Source: Sphingomonadaceae bacterium (GTDB lineage: Bacteria > Pseudomonadota > Alphaproteobacteria > Sphingomonadales > Sphingomonadaceae). Taken from it: a DNA stretch of 13,820 nucleotides. Location: assembly GCA_023384025.1 (NCBI GenBank), contig JAHDXX010000069.1:1-13820 (forward strand), written 5' to 3'. Positions 6,450-13,757 of the stretch are shown here, piece after piece. Both the position numbers and the translations under genes were made by a program. Position 1 is the stretch's first letter. Each line of letters opens with the position of its first letter. The notes beneath the pieces are model-generated. The model ran no database searches. It saw only the letters and a list, made by a program, of their open reading frames with translations, and was not told where the DNA came from.

Positions 6450-7624
6450 GCGTCGCCCCTCGGTTCGCGGGGCATCCCCAGGCCGCGCTCGGCAATCAGG
6501 TTGCGCTGGATCTGGTTGGTCCCGCCGTAGATCGTGTCGGCGCGTGAATAGAGGAACAGGTTGGGCAGCATGCCCCACTCGTATTCGGGACTGCCGGTCA
6601 CTTCTCCGGCCTGCCCGAGCACGTCCATCGCCAGTTCACCCAAATTGCGCCGCCAGGTCGCCCACTGGATCTTGTAGGTCAGCGCCGCGCCGTCGACCTT
6701 GCTGTGATCGGTGTTCGACAGCATCCGCATCGCGCCATAACGCATAAGCTGCAAGCCGATTTCGGCCCTGGCGATGCGCTGGCGGATCAGGGGGTCGCTG
6801 GCGGTGCCGTTCGCCTTCGCTGCTGCGATGATCCCGTCCAGTTCGTTGCGGAAGGCCATCTGCTGGCCGAGGGTGGATACCCCGCGTTCAAAGCTGAGCA
6901 GGGTCATCGCCACCCGCCAGCCATCGCCGACCGCGCCGATCAGGCTGTCCGCCGGGCAGCGCGCGCCGTCGAAGAAGGTCTCGTTGAATTCGGCATCGCC
7001 GTTGATCTGCTTGATCGGGCGTATCTCGATACCGGGTTGATCGATTTCCATCATCAGGAAGGTCAGCCCCTTGGGGCCTTTAGAGCCTTCCTCGCTGCGC
7101 GCGACAACGAAGATCCAGTCGGAGATATGGGCGAGGCTGGTCCAGATCTTCTGGCCTTCGACCACCCATTCGTTGCCCTCGAGCCGTGCCTTGGTGCGCA
7201 CACTGGCGAGGTCGGAGCCTGCACCGGGCTCGGAAAAGCCCTGGCAGAAGATCGTCTTGCCCGCCGCGATGTCGGGCAGGAAGCGGCGCTTCTGCTCTTC
7301 GGTGCCGAGCGCCAGCAGGGTCGGCCCGGCGAGCTCGATGCCGATGTGGTTGACGCGCCCCGGCACCCCGGCGCGGGCATATTCCTCGGCAAAGATCACC
7401 TGCTCGGCCAGCGTCGCACCGCGCCCGCCCCATTCCTTCGGCCAGCCGATGCAGCTCCAGCCGTGGGCGCCAAGATGCTGCTCCCACTCCTTGCGCCGCT
7501 CGGCCTTTTCGGTGAGCGTGGTGATGCCCCTGATGTCGGCGAATTCGCCCGCCATCTGGGCGTTGAGCCAGTCGGCGCATTCCGCGCGGAATTGTTCCTC
7601 GCTTTGCGTGAACCCCAGCCTCAT
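6446..7624 (-). CDS. fadE30: FadE30-like acyl-CoA dehydrogenase, large subunit
   Basis: A 392-residue flavin acyl-CoA dehydrogenase. Substrate and FAD regions are visible: QGFSEPGAGSDLASV (128-142), WTSLAHISDW (161-170), FERGVSTLGQQ (245-255), NLGELAMDVLG (327-337) and ADTIYGGTNQIQRN (362-375). The usual C-terminal YEGT glutamate is Gly here. Glu246 in FERG occupies the position of the catalytic base in isovaleryl- and long-chain-type enzymes. The sequence follows mycobacterial FadE30 closely as I recall it, including the FERGVSTLGQQ block, suggesting that it dehydrogenates the propionyl side chain of the HIP-CoA derivative. It starts at the ATG overlapping the stop of the adjacent small ACAD by 4 nt, so the two probably form one heteromeric enzyme. 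Confidence 0.85.
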   Translation of the reverse strand: MRLGFTQSEEQFRAECADWLNAQMAGEFADIRGITTLTEKAERRKEWEQHLGAHGWSCIGWPKEWGGRGATLAEQVIFAEEYARAGVPGRVNHIGIELAGPTLLALGTEEQKRRFLPDIAAGKTIFCQGFSEPGAGSDLASVRTKARLEGNEWVVEGQKIWTSLAHISDWIFVVARSEEGSKGPKGLTFLMMEIDQPGIEIRPIKQINGDAEFNETFFDGARCPADSLIGAVGDGWRVAMTLLSFERGVSTLGQQMAFRNELDGIIAAAKANGTASDPLIRQRIARAEIGLQLMRYGAMRMLSNTDHSKVDGAALTYKIQWATWRRNLGELAMDVLGQAGEVTGSPEYEWGMLPNLFLYSRADTIYGGTNQIQRNLIAERGLGMPREPRGDA

Positions 7625-8679
7625 GCGGCTTCTCCCAGAATCATCGCGGCAACCTGTTCCCGGTGCCAGTTGCCCGAGCCGAGCATCGACTGGAGAGAAC
7701 GCGCGCGCTTGAAATAGAGGTGCGCGTCGTGCTCCCACGTGAAGCCGATCCCGCCGTGGAGCTGGATCATGTCGCCTGCGCACTTGAACGCGGTGTCGGC
7801 GGCGAAGGACTTCGCAGCGTGGACGGCGAGGGCGGCCTCGTCCGATCCCTCGTCGACCGCACAGGCGGCCCAGTAGACCGCGCTGCGGGCCTGCTCGATT
7901 TCCACCACCATATCGGCCAGCCGGTGTTTGTAGGCCTGGAACGAGCCGATTGCGCGGCCGAACTGGACCCGTTCGCGGGCATAGGCGACAGTGCGATCCA
8001 GCGCCGCCTGCGCAACGCCGAGACCCTCGGCAGCGACGGTGACGAACCCGGCCCGGTGCGCGGCGGCGATGGCTTCGGCGGGATTGGCCAGTGGCTCGCC
8101 CTGTGCGCTATTCAGCGTGACGCGCGCGAACGGCCGGGTCTGGTCCATCGTGGTGAGCGGGGTAACGGTCACGCCCGGCGCGTCGGCTGCAATCAGCCAC
8201 GCGCCTGTATTGCTCGTGACCACGAACAGCCCGGCGGCACCGCCATGGGCGACGAACCCTGCCGCGCCGGTCAGCGCATTGCCATCAGCCTTGAGCGCGG
8301 CGTCGTGGGCATAGCCCGCGATTGTCTCGCCGGAGAGGAGGGCGGGCAAGTGGCTCGCCTGCTGATCCGCGCTCCCGCCCGCGACAATCGCCTGTGCGCA
8401 CAGCGCCAGCGAACCGAGCATGGGCAGCGCGGCGACTTGCGCGCCTGCGGCTTCAGCGATGATCGCCAGCTCCACCAGACCAAGCCCGGCACCGCCCGCG
8501 CTTTCCGGAATGCCGATCCCTGACAGGCCCAGCTCTGTGCAGAATGCCTGCCACAGCGCATGGTCGATGCCGTCCCCGGCCATTGCAGCGCGGGTCCGCT
8601 CGCTGGTGGCGTTTTCGCTGAAGAACGCCTTGGCAGTTTCAGCGATCATCATCTGTTCGTCGGTAAAGGCGAAGTCCAT
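7621..8679 (-). CDS. Small acyl-CoA dehydrogenase subunit, probable FadE30 partner
   Basis: A 352-residue acyl-CoA dehydrogenase-like protein. It has the N-terminal helical domain, a reduced middle domain and the C-terminal FAD-contact region RERVQFGRAIGSFQAYKHRLAD (236-256) and QLHGGIGFTWEHD (306-318). It lacks a Glu at the ER position used by the large subunit and ends before any YEGT motif. It may therefore be a non-catalytic partner in an α2β2 dehydrogenase, as known for steroid-specific ACAD pairs. The ATG at 8679 shares one base with the SDR stop (TGATG). An upstream extension in the same frame is unlikely because it overlaps the SDR and is not family-like. Pairing is inferred from overlap and motif loss. 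Confidence 0.85.
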   Translation of the reverse strand: MDFAFTDEQMMIAETAKAFFSENATSERTRAAMAGDGIDHALWQAFCTELGLSGIGIPESAGGAGLGLVELAIIAEAAGAQVAALPMLGSLALCAQAIVAGGSADQQASHLPALLSGETIAGYAHDAALKADGNALTGAAGFVAHGGAAGLFVVTSNTGAWLIAADAPGVTVTPLTTMDQTRPFARVTLNSAQGEPLANPAEAIAAAHRAGFVTVAAEGLGVAQAALDRTVAYARERVQFGRAIGSFQAYKHRLADMVVEIEQARSAVYWAACAVDEGSDEAALAVHAAKSFAADTAFKCAGDMIQLHGGIGFTWEHDAHLYFKRARSLQSMLGSGNWHREQVAAMILGEAA

Positions 8680-9584
8680 CAGGCGGTCCCCCATACCTTG
8701 CGCGGGGGCACGCGCTGTTCGATCATTGCCTCTACCGCTTCGCCGACTTTGCCCGGTTCCCACCGCGCGCCGAGATCGACAAACGGTCCTTCGCGCCAGC
8801 CGTCTTCCAGCATGATCTTGCCGCCTTCCAGTTCGAACACGCAGCCGGTCACTTCGCGGCTTGCGCTGCTGCCGAGCCAGACCACGGTGGGCGCGATATT
8901 GGCCGGGTCCATCACGTCGAACGCCTGGCCTTCAGTCGCCATCTTGTCGGCAAAGGCCTGCTCGGTCATGCGGGTCCGGGCCGAAGGGGCGAGGGCGTTC
9001 GCGGTAATGCCGTAGCGCCCAAGCTCTGCCGCCTGCACCAGCGTGAGCGAGGCAATCCCGCCCTTGGCGGTGGAATAGGCCGCCTGCGCGATCGAGCCTT
9101 GCAGCCCCGCGCCGCTGGTGGTGTTGATGATCCGCGCGTCGGGATTGGTTCCGGCCTTCTGCTTGGCCCGCCAGTAATCGACCGCATGGCGGCTGACGCA
9201 GAAATGCCCGCGCAAGTGGACGTGCATGGTCGCGTCCCATTCCTCCAGCGTGGCGGAGACGAACATCCGGTCGCGCACGATCCCGGCGTTGTTGACCACC
9301 ACGTGCAGGTCACCGAAGGCATCGAGCGCGGCCTGGACGATCCGCCCGGCAGCATCCCAGTCGGTGACATCGTCGTAATTGGCGACTGCCTGGCCGCCAG
9401 CAGCGCGGATTTCCTCGACCACGCCGTCAGCCGCGCTCGTATCGCGCCCTTCGCCGCCGAGCGAGGTGCCGATGTCGTTGACCACCACGTTCGCGCCCTC
9501 GGCGGCGAAGGCCAGCGCATAGGCGCGGCCCAGCCCGCGCGCAGCGCCGGTGATGATGACGGTCCGCCCGTCGCAAATACCCAT
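8679..9584 (-). CDS. Short-chain dehydrogenase, Rv3548c-like, likely 3-hydroxyacyl-CoA dehydrogenase
   Basis: A 301-residue short-chain dehydrogenase. It has TGAARGLG (12-19), NDIG (36-39) as in enzymes related to peroxisomal multifunctional 3-hydroxyacyl-CoA dehydrogenases, NNAG (98-101) and catalytic Ser157, Tyr170, Lys174. A C-terminal extension of about 40 residues is typical of this subgroup. It resembles mycobacterial Rv3548c of the KstR2 regulon as I recall it. Together with the MaoC-like hydratase it could supply hydration and oxidation in side-chain β-oxidation; (R)-hydroxyacyl stereochemistry would suit both families, but this is inference. I chose the ATG at 9584 because GGAG lies 6 nt upstream and the protein then begins at the family start (MGICDG). 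An ATG at 9596 adds only four residues. Confidence 0.85.
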   Translation of the reverse strand: MGICDGRTVIITGAARGLGRAYALAFAAEGANVVVNDIGTSLGGEGRDTSAADGVVEEIRAAGGQAVANYDDVTDWDAAGRIVQAALDAFGDLHVVVNNAGIVRDRMFVSATLEEWDATMHVHLRGHFCVSRHAVDYWRAKQKAGTNPDARIINTTSGAGLQGSIAQAAYSTAKGGIASLTLVQAAELGRYGITANALAPSARTRMTEQAFADKMATEGQAFDVMDPANIAPTVVWLGSSASREVTGCVFELEGGKIMLEDGWREGPFVDLGARWEPGKVGEAVEAMIEQRVPPRKVWGTA

Positions 9585-9590
9585 CTCACT

Positions 9591-9594
9591 CTCC
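9591..9594 (-). promoter_or_regulatory. Ribosome binding site deciding the SDR start
   Basis: On the minus strand, GGAG ends 6 nt before the ATG at 9584. It overlaps the alternative ATG at 9596, which itself has no purine-rich site because it directly follows the palindrome. This favours the shorter protein. Confidence 0.6.
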
Positions 9595-9597
9595 ATA

Positions 9598-9622
9598 TTA
9601 ATTAGGGACTGTCCCCAATTAA
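9598..9622. repeat. 25-nt near-perfect palindrome in the only real gap of the operon
   Basis: The arms are TTAATT-A-GGGAC and GTCCC-C-AATTAA around a central T. Of 12 arm positions 11 pair; the exception is 9604/9616. It lies between the thiolase stop and the SDR start. It is AT-flanked, unlike the surrounding DNA. It could be a dimeric-regulator operator, a dispersed palindromic (REP-like) element, or an mRNA hairpin with a GGGA/UCCC stem that trims or attenuates the message. The sequence alone does not decide. Confidence 0.75.
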
Positions 9623-9626
9623 GATC

Positions 9627-10778
9627 TCACAGCCTCTCGATAATCGTCACGTTGGCCTGCCCGCCGCCTTCGCACATGGTCTGCAGGCCGTAGCGGCCGC
9701 CGGTGTCTTCCAGCGCATGCAGGAGCGTGGTCATCAGCCGGGCCCCGGTTCCGCCGAGCGGGTGGCCGAGCGCAATCGCCCCGCCGCGCACGTTGACCTT
9801 TTCATGCGGGATCCCGAGTTCCTTCATCCACGCCATCGGCACGGAAGCGAAGGCCTCGTTGCATTCGAACAGGTCGATGTCGGCGACCGTCATGCCTGCC
9901 TTGGCGAGCGCGTGCTGCGTTGCCGGGATCGGCGCGGTGAGCATCCACACCGGATCGTCGGCGCGCACGCTGAGGTGGTGGATGCGTGCGCGGGGGGTGA
10001 GGCCGTGGTCCTTCACCGCGCGTTCGCTGGCCACCAGCAGCGCGGCAGAACCGTCGCAGTTCTGGCTGGCGACGCCGGCGGTAATGGTGCCTTCGCCACC
10101 GACAGGATTGAGCGCGGCAAGGCCCTCTGGCGTGGTGCCGGGGCGGATGGTCTCGTCCTGTGCCAGCCCTTCGAGCGGGGCGATCTCGCGGGCGAAGGCG
10201 CCGCTGTCGGTCGCGGCCTGGGCGCGGGCGTGCGAGGCGACTGCGAACGCTTCCATGTCTTCGCGGCTGATCCCCCACTTGTCGGCGATCATCTGCGCGC
10301 TGGCGATCTGGTTGAGGATGCCGTCGCCATAGCGCGCGATCCAGCCTGGCGAGGTGTTGAAAGGGTTGTCGAACCCGTAAGGCTGCCCGGCATACATCGC
10401 GGCGGAGATCGGAATCGCGTTCATCGCCTGGCTGCCGCCTGCGACAACGAGGTCCTGCGTCCCGCTCATCACGCCCTGCGCGGCGAAATGGAGCGCTTGC
10501 TGGCTCGATCCGCACTGGCGATCGACCGTGGTGCCGGGCACGTGCTGCGGCAATCCAGCAACCAGCCACGCGGTGCGCCCGATGTCTCCGGCCTGCGGGC
10601 CGATGGTGTCGCAGCACCCCCACACGCAGTCGTCGACCGCCGCCGGGTCAACCCGGTTGCGGGCGAACAGTTCACGGATCGGATGCGCGGCAAGGTCTGC
10701 CGGGTGGAGCGCCGCGAGGCTGCCCTTCTTGCGGCCCATCGGGCTGCGCACGGCATCGATGATATAAGCTTCAGGCAA
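9627..10778 (-). CDS. fadA6: FadA6-like thiolase (steroid rings C/D)
   Basis: A 383-residue thiolase. It would split 3-ketoacyl-CoA intermediates with CoA, releasing acetyl-CoA. Catalytic residues are visible: Cys89 in DRQCGSSQQA, His339 in GGAIALGHPLGGTG and Cys369 in MCEGGG, plus NEAF (307-310). Blocks such as EAYIIDAVR, PGTTVDRQCGSSQQ, RARIHHLSVRADDPVWMLT and YGLQTMCEGGGQANVTIIERL follow mycobacterial FadA6 as I recall it, more than FadA5 or general FadA. The start is read as TTG at 10778: the protein then begins (M)PEAYIIDAVR as in the family, and GGAG lies 7 nt upstream. An ATG farther upstream would add 12 atypical residues. It overlaps the small ACAD by 8 nt. Which ring intermediate it cleaves is inference. 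Confidence 0.9.
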   Translation of the reverse strand: MPEAYIIDAVRSPMGRKKGSLAALHPADLAAHPIRELFARNRVDPAAVDDCVWGCCDTIGPQAGDIGRTAWLVAGLPQHVPGTTVDRQCGSSQQALHFAAQGVMSGTQDLVVAGGSQAMNAIPISAAMYAGQPYGFDNPFNTSPGWIARYGDGILNQIASAQMIADKWGISREDMEAFAVASHARAQAATDSGAFAREIAPLEGLAQDETIRPGTTPEGLAALNPVGGEGTITAGVASQNCDGSAALLVASERAVKDHGLTPRARIHHLSVRADDPVWMLTAPIPATQHALAKAGMTVADIDLFECNEAFASVPMAWMKELGIPHEKVNVRGGAIALGHPLGGTGARLMTTLLHALEDTGGRYGLQTMCEGGGQANVTIIERL

Positions 10779-11703
10779 AGGTGTTCTCCGGTCCGATCGG
10801 ATGCGGTCCGCCAATCACGGCGGCGTCGATGCGGTTGAGGTGGAAGGCGCGGCTGCCCCAGGCACCGCCGAGCGCCCAGGCGCGCTTCATCCAGAAATGC
10901 AGGTCGACTTCGTACGTGTAGCCCATCGCCCCGTGGACCTGGATCGCGCTTTCGGCGGCGAGGTAGGCCGCATCGGTTGCCGCGACCTTGGCGTGGCTGA
11001 CGTGGACCGCTGCACTGGCGATGCCATCATCCAGCGCCTGCGCCGCGCGCCACAGCACCGGGCGGGCAAATTCGAGCGCTACCGCCACGTCGGCGAGCTT
11101 GTGCTTGATTGCCTGGAAGCCCCCGACCGGCTGGCCGAACTGGGTGCGGATTTTCGAGTATTCGACCGCCTGGTCGAGCATGGCTTCGGCCAGCCCGACC
11201 AGCTGCGCGGCGGCCATCAGTGCACCGAGGTCGAGCAGCAGCGCATCGTCGCTCGCATCTGCGGGGAGGGTGGTGAGTCTGCGCAGTGGATCGATACTAT
11301 CGAGTGCTGCACCTTCTCCGTCCGCAACGGCACCATTGAGGCGGTGTGCCGGAGCAATCCTGCGCTCTCCTCGGGCAATCGTCGCGAGATCGCTCGTGTC
11401 GCCTTGGGCGACCAGCCACGGGACCGCCACAAATGCGCTCTCCACCAACGGTTCCGCGAGCGCCACCCGCCCGCATTCGCGCGCGATCAGCGCGGCGTCG
11501 AGCAGGCCCATGCCAAGCCCGCCATGCTCTTCCGGTACCAGCAGGCCGGTCAGCCCCATCTCGACCAGCCCCTGCCAGAGGGCAGGATCGCGGTTCGGCC
11601 CGGCGTCGAGGCGTCGCAGCACTTCAGGGCCATGGGTGCCGGAAAGGAAGTCGCGCACGGCTTCGGCCAGTTCCAGCCGCTCGGGAGCAATCAGCATATC
11701 CAT
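10771..11703 (-). CDS. Small acyl-CoA dehydrogenase subunit (FadE32/33-type)
   Basis: A 310-residue shortened acyl-CoA dehydrogenase-like protein. The N-terminal helical domain (EEHGGLGMGLLDAAL, 58-72) and the C-terminal helical domain (IRTQFGQPVGGFQAIKHKLAD, 185-205; IQVHGAMGYTYEVDLHFWMKRA, 254-275) are present. The central beta-domain is strongly reduced. There is no catalytic Glu at the ER position and no YEGT motif, so it probably serves as the non-catalytic half of a heteromer with the gene just upstream. The size resembles the small mycobacterial FadE32/FadE33, but I cannot separate them. The ATG at 11703 shares one base with the large-subunit stop (TGATG), with GGAG about 8 nt upstream. 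Confidence 0.85.
   Translation of the reverse strand: MDMLIAPERLELAEAVRDFLSGTHGPEVLRRLDAGPNRDPALWQGLVEMGLTGLLVPEEHGGLGMGLLDAALIARECGRVALAEPLVESAFVAVPWLVAQGDTSDLATIARGERRIAPAHRLNGAVADGEGAALDSIDPLRRLTTLPADASDDALLLDLGALMAAAQLVGLAEAMLDQAVEYSKIRTQFGQPVGGFQAIKHKLADVAVALEFARPVLWRAAQALDDGIASAAVHVSHAKVAATDAAYLAAESAIQVHGAMGYTYEVDLHFWMKRAWALGGAWGSRAFHLNRIDAAVIGGPHPIGPENTFA
10786..10789 (-). promoter_or_regulatory. Ribosome binding site for the TTG start of the thiolase
   Basis: On the minus strand, GGAG sits 7 nt before TTG (10778-10776), inside the end of the small ACAD gene. It supports the TTG as the thiolase start. Confidence 0.6.
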
Positions 11704-12866
11704 CAGCCCGCTCCCACCCGGGGCATGTCGAGCAAGCGCTCGGCGGTGATGTTGCGCTGGATCTCGTTCGATCCGGCGTAGATCGGGCCGCTAAGCGAGA
11801 ACATGTAGCCCTCCAGCCAGTCATTCACCCGGCCATCGGCGAAGTGGCGCAGCTCTGCCGCCGCGCCGAGCAACTGCATCGCAGTGCGGTGCATCGCGCG
11901 GTCGAGTTCGGACCAGAAGATCTTGTTGAGGCTTGCCTCGGCACCGATGCTGCCGCCGGCCATGATCTTCGCAGCGACGGCATAAGTGTTGTAGGCGTAG
12001 GCCTGCGTATCCATCCACGCCTTGGCGACCGCTTCCCGCGCAGCAGGTGACGCGTCACGCTCATGCTGGCGGAACAGCTCGACCAGCCGCCGCGCGGTTG
12101 CCTGGAAGCGGCCGGGCGAGCGGAGCATCAACCCGCGCTCGAACCCGGCGGTGGCCATGGCGACCTTCCAGCCATCGCCCTCCCCCGAGAGGCGATTGTC
12201 GACCGGAACGCGAACATCGTCAAAGAACAGCTCGGCAAAGCCCGGATGCCCATGGAGCTGGCGGATCGGGCGGCGGGTGACGCCCGGCGTGTTGAGGTCG
12301 AACAGGATGAACGACAGCCCCTTGTGCCGCTGGCTGCCTTCCTCGGTGCGGAACAGGCCAAAGCCCCAGTCGGCAAAGCTGGCGCGGCTGGACCAGGTCT
12401 TCTGGCCGTTGATGACGTAGTGGTCACCGTCGCGATAGGCGGTGGTCTTGATCGCCGCCATGTCGCTGCCGGCACCCGGTTCGGACCATGCCTGCGCCCA
12501 GATCACTTCGCCCGCCGCCATCGGGGTGAGGAAGCGCGCCTTCTGCTCCTCGGTGCCGTATTCCATGATCGTCGGGCCGAGCAGGAAGATGCCGTTCTGG
12601 TTCACCCGCAGCGGGGCGCCTGCCGACCAGTATTCTTCCTCGAAGATCAGCCATTCGATCAGGTCGAGCCCGCGTCCACCATAGGCTTCCGGCCAGGTGA
12701 CCATGCCCCAGTTGCCGCTCGCCAGCTGCCGCTCCCACGCGACATGCTGGTGATAGCCCTGCTCGCATTCGAGCGTCAGCAAGGGTTCGGCAGCCACATG
12801 GGCCTTGAGCCATGCGCGCACTTCGGCGCGAAACGCCTGCTGGCGCGGGGTGTAGGTCAGGTCCAT
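11703..12866 (-). CDS. Large acyl-CoA dehydrogenase subunit (FadE31-type)
   Basis: A 387-residue flavin acyl-CoA dehydrogenase. Motifs: QAWSEPGAGSDMAAIK (125-140), WSSRASFADWGFG (158-170), FERGLMLRS (242-250) and IYAGSNEIQRN (362-372). As in the FadE30-like gene, the YEGT glutamate is replaced (Ala), and Glu243 in FERG is the likely catalytic base. It is followed by a small subunit with a one-base overlap, which suggests an α2β2 enzyme. Context suggests a later dehydrogenation, for example of the methyl-oxo-octanedioyl-CoA left after both rings are open (the FadE31-33 role in mycobacteria). That substrate is inference. It starts 3 nt after the EchA20-like stop. Confidence 0.85.
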   Translation of the reverse strand: MDLTYTPRQQAFRAEVRAWLKAHVAAEPLLTLECEQGYHQHVAWERQLASGNWGMVTWPEAYGGRGLDLIEWLIFEEEYWSAGAPLRVNQNGIFLLGPTIMEYGTEEQKARFLTPMAAGEVIWAQAWSEPGAGSDMAAIKTTAYRDGDHYVINGQKTWSSRASFADWGFGLFRTEEGSQRHKGLSFILFDLNTPGVTRRPIRQLHGHPGFAELFFDDVRVPVDNRLSGEGDGWKVAMATAGFERGLMLRSPGRFQATARRLVELFRQHERDASPAAREAVAKAWMDTQAYAYNTYAVAAKIMAGGSIGAEASLNKIFWSELDRAMHRTAMQLLGAAAELRHFADGRVNDWLEGYMFSLSGPIYAGSNEIQRNITAERLLDMPRVGAG

Positions 12867-12869
12867 GGC

Positions 12870-13625
12870 CTAGAACTTCGCCGCCTTGCCGGTTTCGACG
12901 AAGGCATCGCGGCTCTTCTGGCTGTCTTCGTGCATATACATTTCCAGGGTGAAGCCCTGTTCCCAGCGATAGCCACGATCGACATCGCGCGGTTCGAGGC
13001 CGTTCAGCGCCTCCTTCGCGATCACCAGCCCCTTGCGGCTCTTGGACGCAACCACGGCACAGAACGCGCGCGCTTCGGCCACCAGATCGGCGCGGGGCAC
13101 GACTTTCTCGACCGCGCCGAGGCGGTAGGCTTCCTCGGCAGGAATATTGCCGCCGGTGAAGAATGCCGCGCGCACCTTGTGCAGCGGCAACATGCGCGAG
13201 AGGTGGCTGGCCCCGCCCATCGCGCCGCGATCGACCTCGGGCAGACTGAAGAAGGCATCGTCAGCGGCAATGATCGTGTCGCTCGCGCCGCAGATGCCAA
13301 TCCCGCCGCCGATCACGAACTTGTGCACCGCGCTGACCACCGGCACTTCGGCATCGCGGATCGCCTTGAAGGTCAGGTAATTGCCCCGGTTGAGCAAGGT
13401 GATCCGCTCCGGGTGGGCCTGCATTTCCTTGATATCGACCCCGCCGCAAAAGCCGCGCGATTCCTCGGCGGCGCGGATCAGAACGCAATTGACGTCCGCG
13501 TTGCTGGCGGCGGCGGTGATCATCGCCGGGAGCGACAGCCAGGTGTCGCTGTCGAACGCGTTTACCGGGGGCACATCGAACACGATTTCGGCGATGCGGT
13601 TCTCGATATGGGTCGTTATGGGCAT
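12870..13625 (-). CDS. echA20: EchA20-like ring-opening hydrolase (crotonase family)
   Basis: A 251-residue crotonase-fold protein. In mycobacteria EchA20 hydrolytically opens a ring of the bicyclic CoA thioester HIEC-CoA, giving COCHEA-CoA. Diagnostic blocks shared with EchA20 as I recall it are PPVNA (19-23), GVDIKEMQ (62-69), GGGIG (107-111), LPEVDRGAMGGASHLSRML (128-146), AKEALN (203-208) and YRWEQGFTLE (219-228). Glu130 keeps one of the two hydratase glutamates; the other position, after GGG, is not Glu. This fits a hydrolase rather than a standard enoyl-CoA hydratase. The start at 13625 has AGGAG (13635-13631) 5 nt upstream. It is the first operon gene visible here. No promoter is recognisable in the 195 nt upstream, so the operon may continue from outside the window. 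Confidence 0.88.
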   Translation of the reverse strand: MPITTHIENRIAEIVFDVPPVNAFDSDTWLSLPAMITAAASNADVNCVLIRAAEESRGFCGGVDIKEMQAHPERITLLNRGNYLTFKAIRDAEVPVVSAVHKFVIGGGIGICGASDTIIAADDAFFSLPEVDRGAMGGASHLSRMLPLHKVRAAFFTGGNIPAEEAYRLGAVEKVVPRADLVAEARAFCAVVASKSRKGLVIAKEALNGLEPRDVDRGYRWEQGFTLEMYMHEDSQKSRDAFVETGKAAKF

Positions 13626-13638
13626 GGCTACTCCTGCT

Positions 13639-13694
13639 CCTCCCCCAACGGGGGAGGGGGACCATCCGAAGGATGGTGGTGGGGCACCGGCCCC
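13639..13694. repeat. Three adjacent short hairpins upstream of the operon
   Basis: The hairpins are CCTCCCCC-AAC-GGGGGAGG (13639-13657), ACCATCC-GAA-GGATGGT (13661-13677) and GGGGC-ACCG-GCCCC (13681-13694). Stems are perfect, with 3-4 nt loops. This kind of C/G-rich palindromic block is common between genes in sphingomonad genomes, from memory. There is no T-run, so a classic terminator is unlikely. Its position 14 nt before the EchA20-like start could still affect that message. Confidence 0.75.
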
Positions 13695-13736
13695 GCTGTG
13701 ACGTGTTCGGGTTCAGGGGGTGCCCCTCCACCATCC
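13671..13736. repeat. 18-nt inverted repeat flanking a 30-nt spacer
   Basis: Bases 13671-13688 and 13719-13736 are inverted copies with 17 of 18 positions matching (mismatch at 13680/13727). The distal arm reads GGTGCCCCTCCACCATCC. The block looks like two facing copies of one dispersed palindromic element. Confidence 0.75.
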
Positions 13737-13757
13737 ATAGACGAGCGGAGGCAGGTG

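Noticed and set aside
5203..6495. Single frame spanning the MaoC hydratase and the opposite phase of the IpdF-like gene, suggesting a fusion
   Set aside because: The hydratase domain begins at its own ATG at 5664, two bases after the IpdF-like stop. The extension is Arg-rich out-of-frame sequence.
6704..7717. 337-codon + strand open frame opposite the FadE30-like gene
   Set aside because: It is antisense to a well-conserved dehydrogenase and has no motifs.
13639..13694. Rho-independent terminator of a gene to the right
   Set aside because: The stems are strong but no T-run follows on either strand. The arrangement fits a dispersed intergenic palindrome better.
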